In this document: piece after piece, positions 61,834 to 64,000 of the stretch
How positions within the stretch are numbered: position 1 is the stretch's first letter
Layout: each line of letters opens with the position of its first letter
NCBI GenBank assembly: GCA_041913045.1
Contig: JAYSGB010000015.1
Span: 1 to 64,000 of the forward strand
Origin: CAMLOF01 sp041913045
GTDB lineage: Bacteria > Pseudomonadota > Gammaproteobacteria > Burkholderiales > Burkholderiaceae_C
Direction: 5' to 3'
Length of the DNA stretch: 64,000 nt
Translations under genes and position numbers: made by a program
The notes under the pieces: model-generated
Seen by the model: the letters and a program-made list of their open reading frames with translations, nothing else
Databases searched by the model: none
Told to the model about the DNA's origin: nothing

Positions 61834-62445
61834 TCAGGCGCCGCGCTTGTCGATCACCTTGTCCACCAGGCCGTACTCGGCAGCCTCGGCGGCAGACATG
61901 AAGTAGTCGCGCTCGGTGTCACGCTCGATCTTGTCCAGCGGCTGGCCGGTGCGCTCGGACAGCACGCGGTTGAGGTCCGCGCGCAGACGCAGGATCTCGC
62001 GGGCGTGGATCTCGATGTCGGTCGCCTGGCCCTGCGCGCCGCCCAGCGGCTGGTGGATCATGACGCGGGAGTTGGGCAGCGCGAAGCGCTTGCCTTTTGC
62101 GCCAGCCGCCAGCAGGAAAGCACCCATGCTGGCCGCCATGCCCATACACAGCGTGGACACGTCGGGTTTGATGAAGTTCATGGTGTCGAAGATCGACATG
62201 CCAGCGCTCACCGAACCGCCCGGGGAGTTGATGTAGAGCGAGATGTCCTTGTCAGGGTTCTCGCTTTCCAGGAACAGCAGCTGTGCCACCACCAGGTTGG
62301 CAGACTGGTCGTTGACCGGCCCCACCAGGAACACCACACGCTCCTTGAGGAGGCGGGAATAAATGTCGTAGGCGCGTTCGCCACGGCCCGACTGTTCGAT
62401 CACCATGGGCACCAGGCCCAGGTTTTGTGCGTCCAATGCGCTCAT
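61834..62445 (-). CDS. clpP: ATP-dependent Clp protease, proteolytic subunit ClpP
   Basis: A 203-aa serine peptidase forming the tetradecameric chamber. The catalytic serine is in MGMAASMGAFLLA (near residue 105), the histidine in RVMIHQPLGG, and the aspartate in the ERDTERDYFMSA region. Usual length. An inverted repeat GTTACAG/CTGTAAC lies 21 bases upstream of the start. Confidence 0.97.
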   Translation of the reverse strand: MSALDAQNLGLVPMVIEQSGRGERAYDIYSRLLKERVVFLVGPVNDQSANLVVAQLLFLESENPDKDISLYINSPGGSVSAGMSIFDTMNFIKPDVSTLCMGMAASMGAFLLAAGAKGKRFALPNSRVMIHQPLGGAQGQATDIEIHAREILRLRADLNRVLSERTGQPLDKIERDTERDYFMSAAEAAEYGLVDKVIDKRGA

Positions 62446-62465
62446 GTGTGGAAGCTCCAGAAAAC

Positions 62466-62484
62466 GTTACAGCGCTACTGTAAC
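62466..62484. promoter_or_regulatory. Inverted repeat upstream of clpP
   Basis: GTTACAG-CGCTA-CTGTAAC is a perfect 7-5-7 palindrome between the tig terminator and the clpP start. Position suggests an operator or promoter element, but no known factor can be named from the sequence. Confidence 0.35.
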
Positions 62485-62527
62485 CAAAGCGGAAAGGGAG
62501 TTTGGCAAGTGGGGGCGTAGCGGCAAG

Positions 62528-62558
62528 AAAAAAGGGCGGAAGGTGATTCCGCCCTTTT
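62528..62558 (-). terminator. tig intrinsic terminator
   Basis: On the minus strand GGGCGGAA pairs with TTCCGCCC around a five-base loop, followed by TTTTTTCTTG. It lies 24 bases past the tig stop, so tig and clpPX are separated by termination. Confidence 0.8.
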
Positions 62559-62581
62559 GCGTCAATCCGGCAGTCGCTGGA

Positions 62582-63892
62582 TCAAGCCTGACCCATCAGT
62601 TCTTCGAAGCTGATGGCTTTCTCGGTCACTTGAGCTTTGCCCAGAACGAATTCCGTGACATTGTTCTCGATCACGATGGCCTCGACCTCGGCCAGACGAC
62701 GGTTGTCGGCCTTGTACCAGCGCACCACGTCAGCCGGGCTCTCATAGGAGGAGGCCAGCTCGTTGATGTGGGCATCGATCTGCTCGGGCTTGGCCTGCAG
62801 GTCGTTGGTGTTGACCAGTTCGGCCACCACCAGACCCAGACGCACGCGGCGCTCGGCTTGGTCCTTGAACAGCTCGGGAGGAATCGGAGCCTTGTCGGCG
62901 TCCTTGATGCCACGCTGCTTGAGGTCGGCGCGGGCGCCTTCCACCAGACGCTCCACCTCGGCTTCCACGCTGGCCTTGGGCAGGTCCAGCTCTGCCTGGG
63001 CGATCAGCGCGTCCATCACGGCAGCCTTGTTGCGGGCCTGCAGGCGGAACTTGACTTCGCGCTCCAGGTTTTTCTTGATGTCGGCGCGCAGGGCGTCCAC
63101 CGTGCCTTCAGAAATACCCAGGGACTTCACGAAGGTCTCGTCAACCTCAGGCAGGTTGGCGGCTTCAACCTTTTGCACGGTGACCAGGAAGTCAGCCTGC
63201 TTGCCGGCCACTTCCTTGCCGTGGTAGTCGGCAGGGAAGTTCAGCGGGAAGGTCTTGGACTCGCCAGCCTTCATGCCGCGCACGGCGTCTTCGAACTCCT
63301 TGAGCATCTGGCCTTCGCCGACCAGGAACTGGAAGCCTTCGGCCTTGCCGCCTTCGAACGGCTCGCCGTCGATCTTGCCTTCGAAGTCGATGGTCACGCG
63401 GTCGCCGTCCTGGGCAGCTTCAGCCTGCGGGCGCTGGCCGAACGTGCGGCGTTGCTTGCGCAGGATGTCCAGCGTGCGGTCGATGGCGGCGTCGTTGACC
63501 TCGGCAGAAACCTTCTCGACGGTTGCGCCAGACAGGTCGTTGATCTTGACTTCGGGGTAAACCTCAAAAATGGCTTCAAAAGCCACGGTGCCATCTGCGG
63601 CGCCGTCTTTTTCGTTGATGCGGGGCGAACCGGCGATGCGCAGCTTGGCTTCAGCAGCAGCGGCATTGAAAGCCTCTCCCACCTTGTCGTTCATGACTTC
63701 GTACTGCACCGAGTAGCCGTAGCGCTGAGCCACAACGCCCAGCGGCACCTTGCCAGGACGGAAACCGTCCATCTTCACCTGGCGCTGCATGCGCTTGAGG
63801 CGGGCTTCGACTTCCTTCTGGATGGCGTCAACCGGCAGCTCGAGCGTGATCTTGCGCTCCAGCTTTTCCAGGGTTTCGACGTTCACTGCCAT
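62582..63892 (-). CDS. tig: Trigger factor
   Basis: A 436-aa ribosome-associated chaperone. The ribosome-binding signature GFRPGKVP is near residue 43, the FKBP-like isomerase domain (DRVTIDFEGKIDGEPFEGGK) lies in the middle, and the C-terminal helical arms follow. The order tig-clpP-clpX-lon is the conserved one. Start ATG at 63892 opens with MAVNVETLEKLERK and is preceded by a purine-rich stretch. Confidence 0.97.
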   Translation of the reverse strand: MAVNVETLEKLERKITLELPVDAIQKEVEARLKRMQRQVKMDGFRPGKVPLGVVAQRYGYSVQYEVMNDKVGEAFNAAAAEAKLRIAGSPRINEKDGAADGTVAFEAIFEVYPEVKINDLSGATVEKVSAEVNDAAIDRTLDILRKQRRTFGQRPQAEAAQDGDRVTIDFEGKIDGEPFEGGKAEGFQFLVGEGQMLKEFEDAVRGMKAGESKTFPLNFPADYHGKEVAGKQADFLVTVQKVEAANLPEVDETFVKSLGISEGTVDALRADIKKNLEREVKFRLQARNKAAVMDALIAQAELDLPKASVEAEVERLVEGARADLKQRGIKDADKAPIPPELFKDQAERRVRLGLVVAELVNTNDLQAKPEQIDAHINELASSYESPADVVRWYKADNRRLAEVEAIVIENNVTEFVLGKAQVTEKAISFEELMGQA

Positions 63893-63955
63893 GGTTTTCT
63901 CCTAAATAAGGGATGAGGCAGCCAGCGGCTGCCCCGTGTGTGTTTCCATCCGTTG

Positions 63956-64000
63956 TGGTGCGCGGGGGGGGACTCGAACCCCCACACCATTGCTGGCGTC
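63956..64000 (-). tRNA. tRNA-Leu, partial (3' part)
   Basis: On the minus strand the last 45 bases of a type II tRNA: variable-arm GACGCCAGCAATGGTGT, T-arm GGGGGTTCGAGTCCCCC, acceptor ending CCGCGC with A and encoded CCA. The long variable arm and A discriminator point to Leu rather than Ser, but the anticodon lies outside the window. Confidence 0.75.

Noticed and set aside
1..64000. CRISPR array or complete insertion sequence
   Set aside because: No regularly spaced direct repeats and no transposase gene were seen anywhere in the window.

Overview
This window reads as a contiguous chromosomal segment of a high-GC betaproteobacterium, most probably family Comamonadaceae (Acidovorax/Hydrogenophaga-like). 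The evidence is the nuo operon ending in a DUF2818 gene, the secG - tRNA-Leu - nuoA junction, the YbiB-type gene in a nitrate-assimilation cluster, and a palindromic short repeat that I recall as common in Comamonadaceae. Genus-level assignment is inference.

Layout. (1) 1-1400: a lower-GC, probably horizontally acquired remnant: the end of a recombinase-like frame, then a GNAT-like gene with a 71-aa partner and a strong terminator. (2) 1.5-16 kb: mostly core genes. These are a beta-hydroxyacid dehydrogenase, a CHASE-PAS-PAS-GGDEF-EAL protein, a DEAD-box helicase, a Pit phosphate transporter, orn, an M48 protease, rsgA, a CobD/CbiB-like membrane protein, two Nudix hydrolases, a ComEA-like secreted HhH protein, gdhA and DUF1178. 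(3) 15.3-32.6 kb, minus strand: tpiA, secG, tRNA-Leu(GAG), the complete 14-gene nuoABCDEFGHIJKLMN operon for respiratory complex I, then DUF2818, Nudix and DUF1178 genes in tight succession. (4) 32.6-40.1 kb, minus strand: quinone oxidoreductase, pnp, rpsO, aminotransferase, an orphan ABC substrate-binding protein, tsaD. (5) 40.1-57.4 kb: an assimilatory nitrate/nitrite cluster. (6) 57.5-64 kb, minus strand: tRNA-Gly, tRNA-Cys, tRNA-Gly, then the proteostasis block lon, clpX, clpP, tig, and a partial tRNA (probably Leu).

The nitrate cluster is the most interesting part. A NIT-ANTAR regulator (NasR type) precedes an ABC transporter operon. Its leader has a sigma-54 promoter with exact GG-N10-GC spacing, then two hairpins with the identical hexaloop AACGGC, the second of which overlaps the 5' arm of a near-perfect intrinsic terminator. 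That is the architecture expected of an ANTAR-controlled transcription attenuator. Downstream lie a NarK-type transporter and, in the same orientation, nirB-nirD-nasA-ybiB-cobA behind a second sigma-54-like promoter. On the opposite strand between these blocks is a two-gene unit. One gene encodes a soluble pseudoreceiver-ANTAR-PilJ-PilJ protein with two NarX-like P-box motifs. The other encodes a tail-anchored PP2C phosphatase/Ser-Thr kinase. The cluster would import nitrate (ABC and MFS routes), reduce it to nitrite (NasA) and ammonium (NirBD), and supply siroheme precursor (CobA). Nitrogen limitation (sigma-54/NtrC) and nitrate (ANTAR antitermination) would control it; the two opposite-strand genes may add a second nitrate-sensing and phosphorylation layer.
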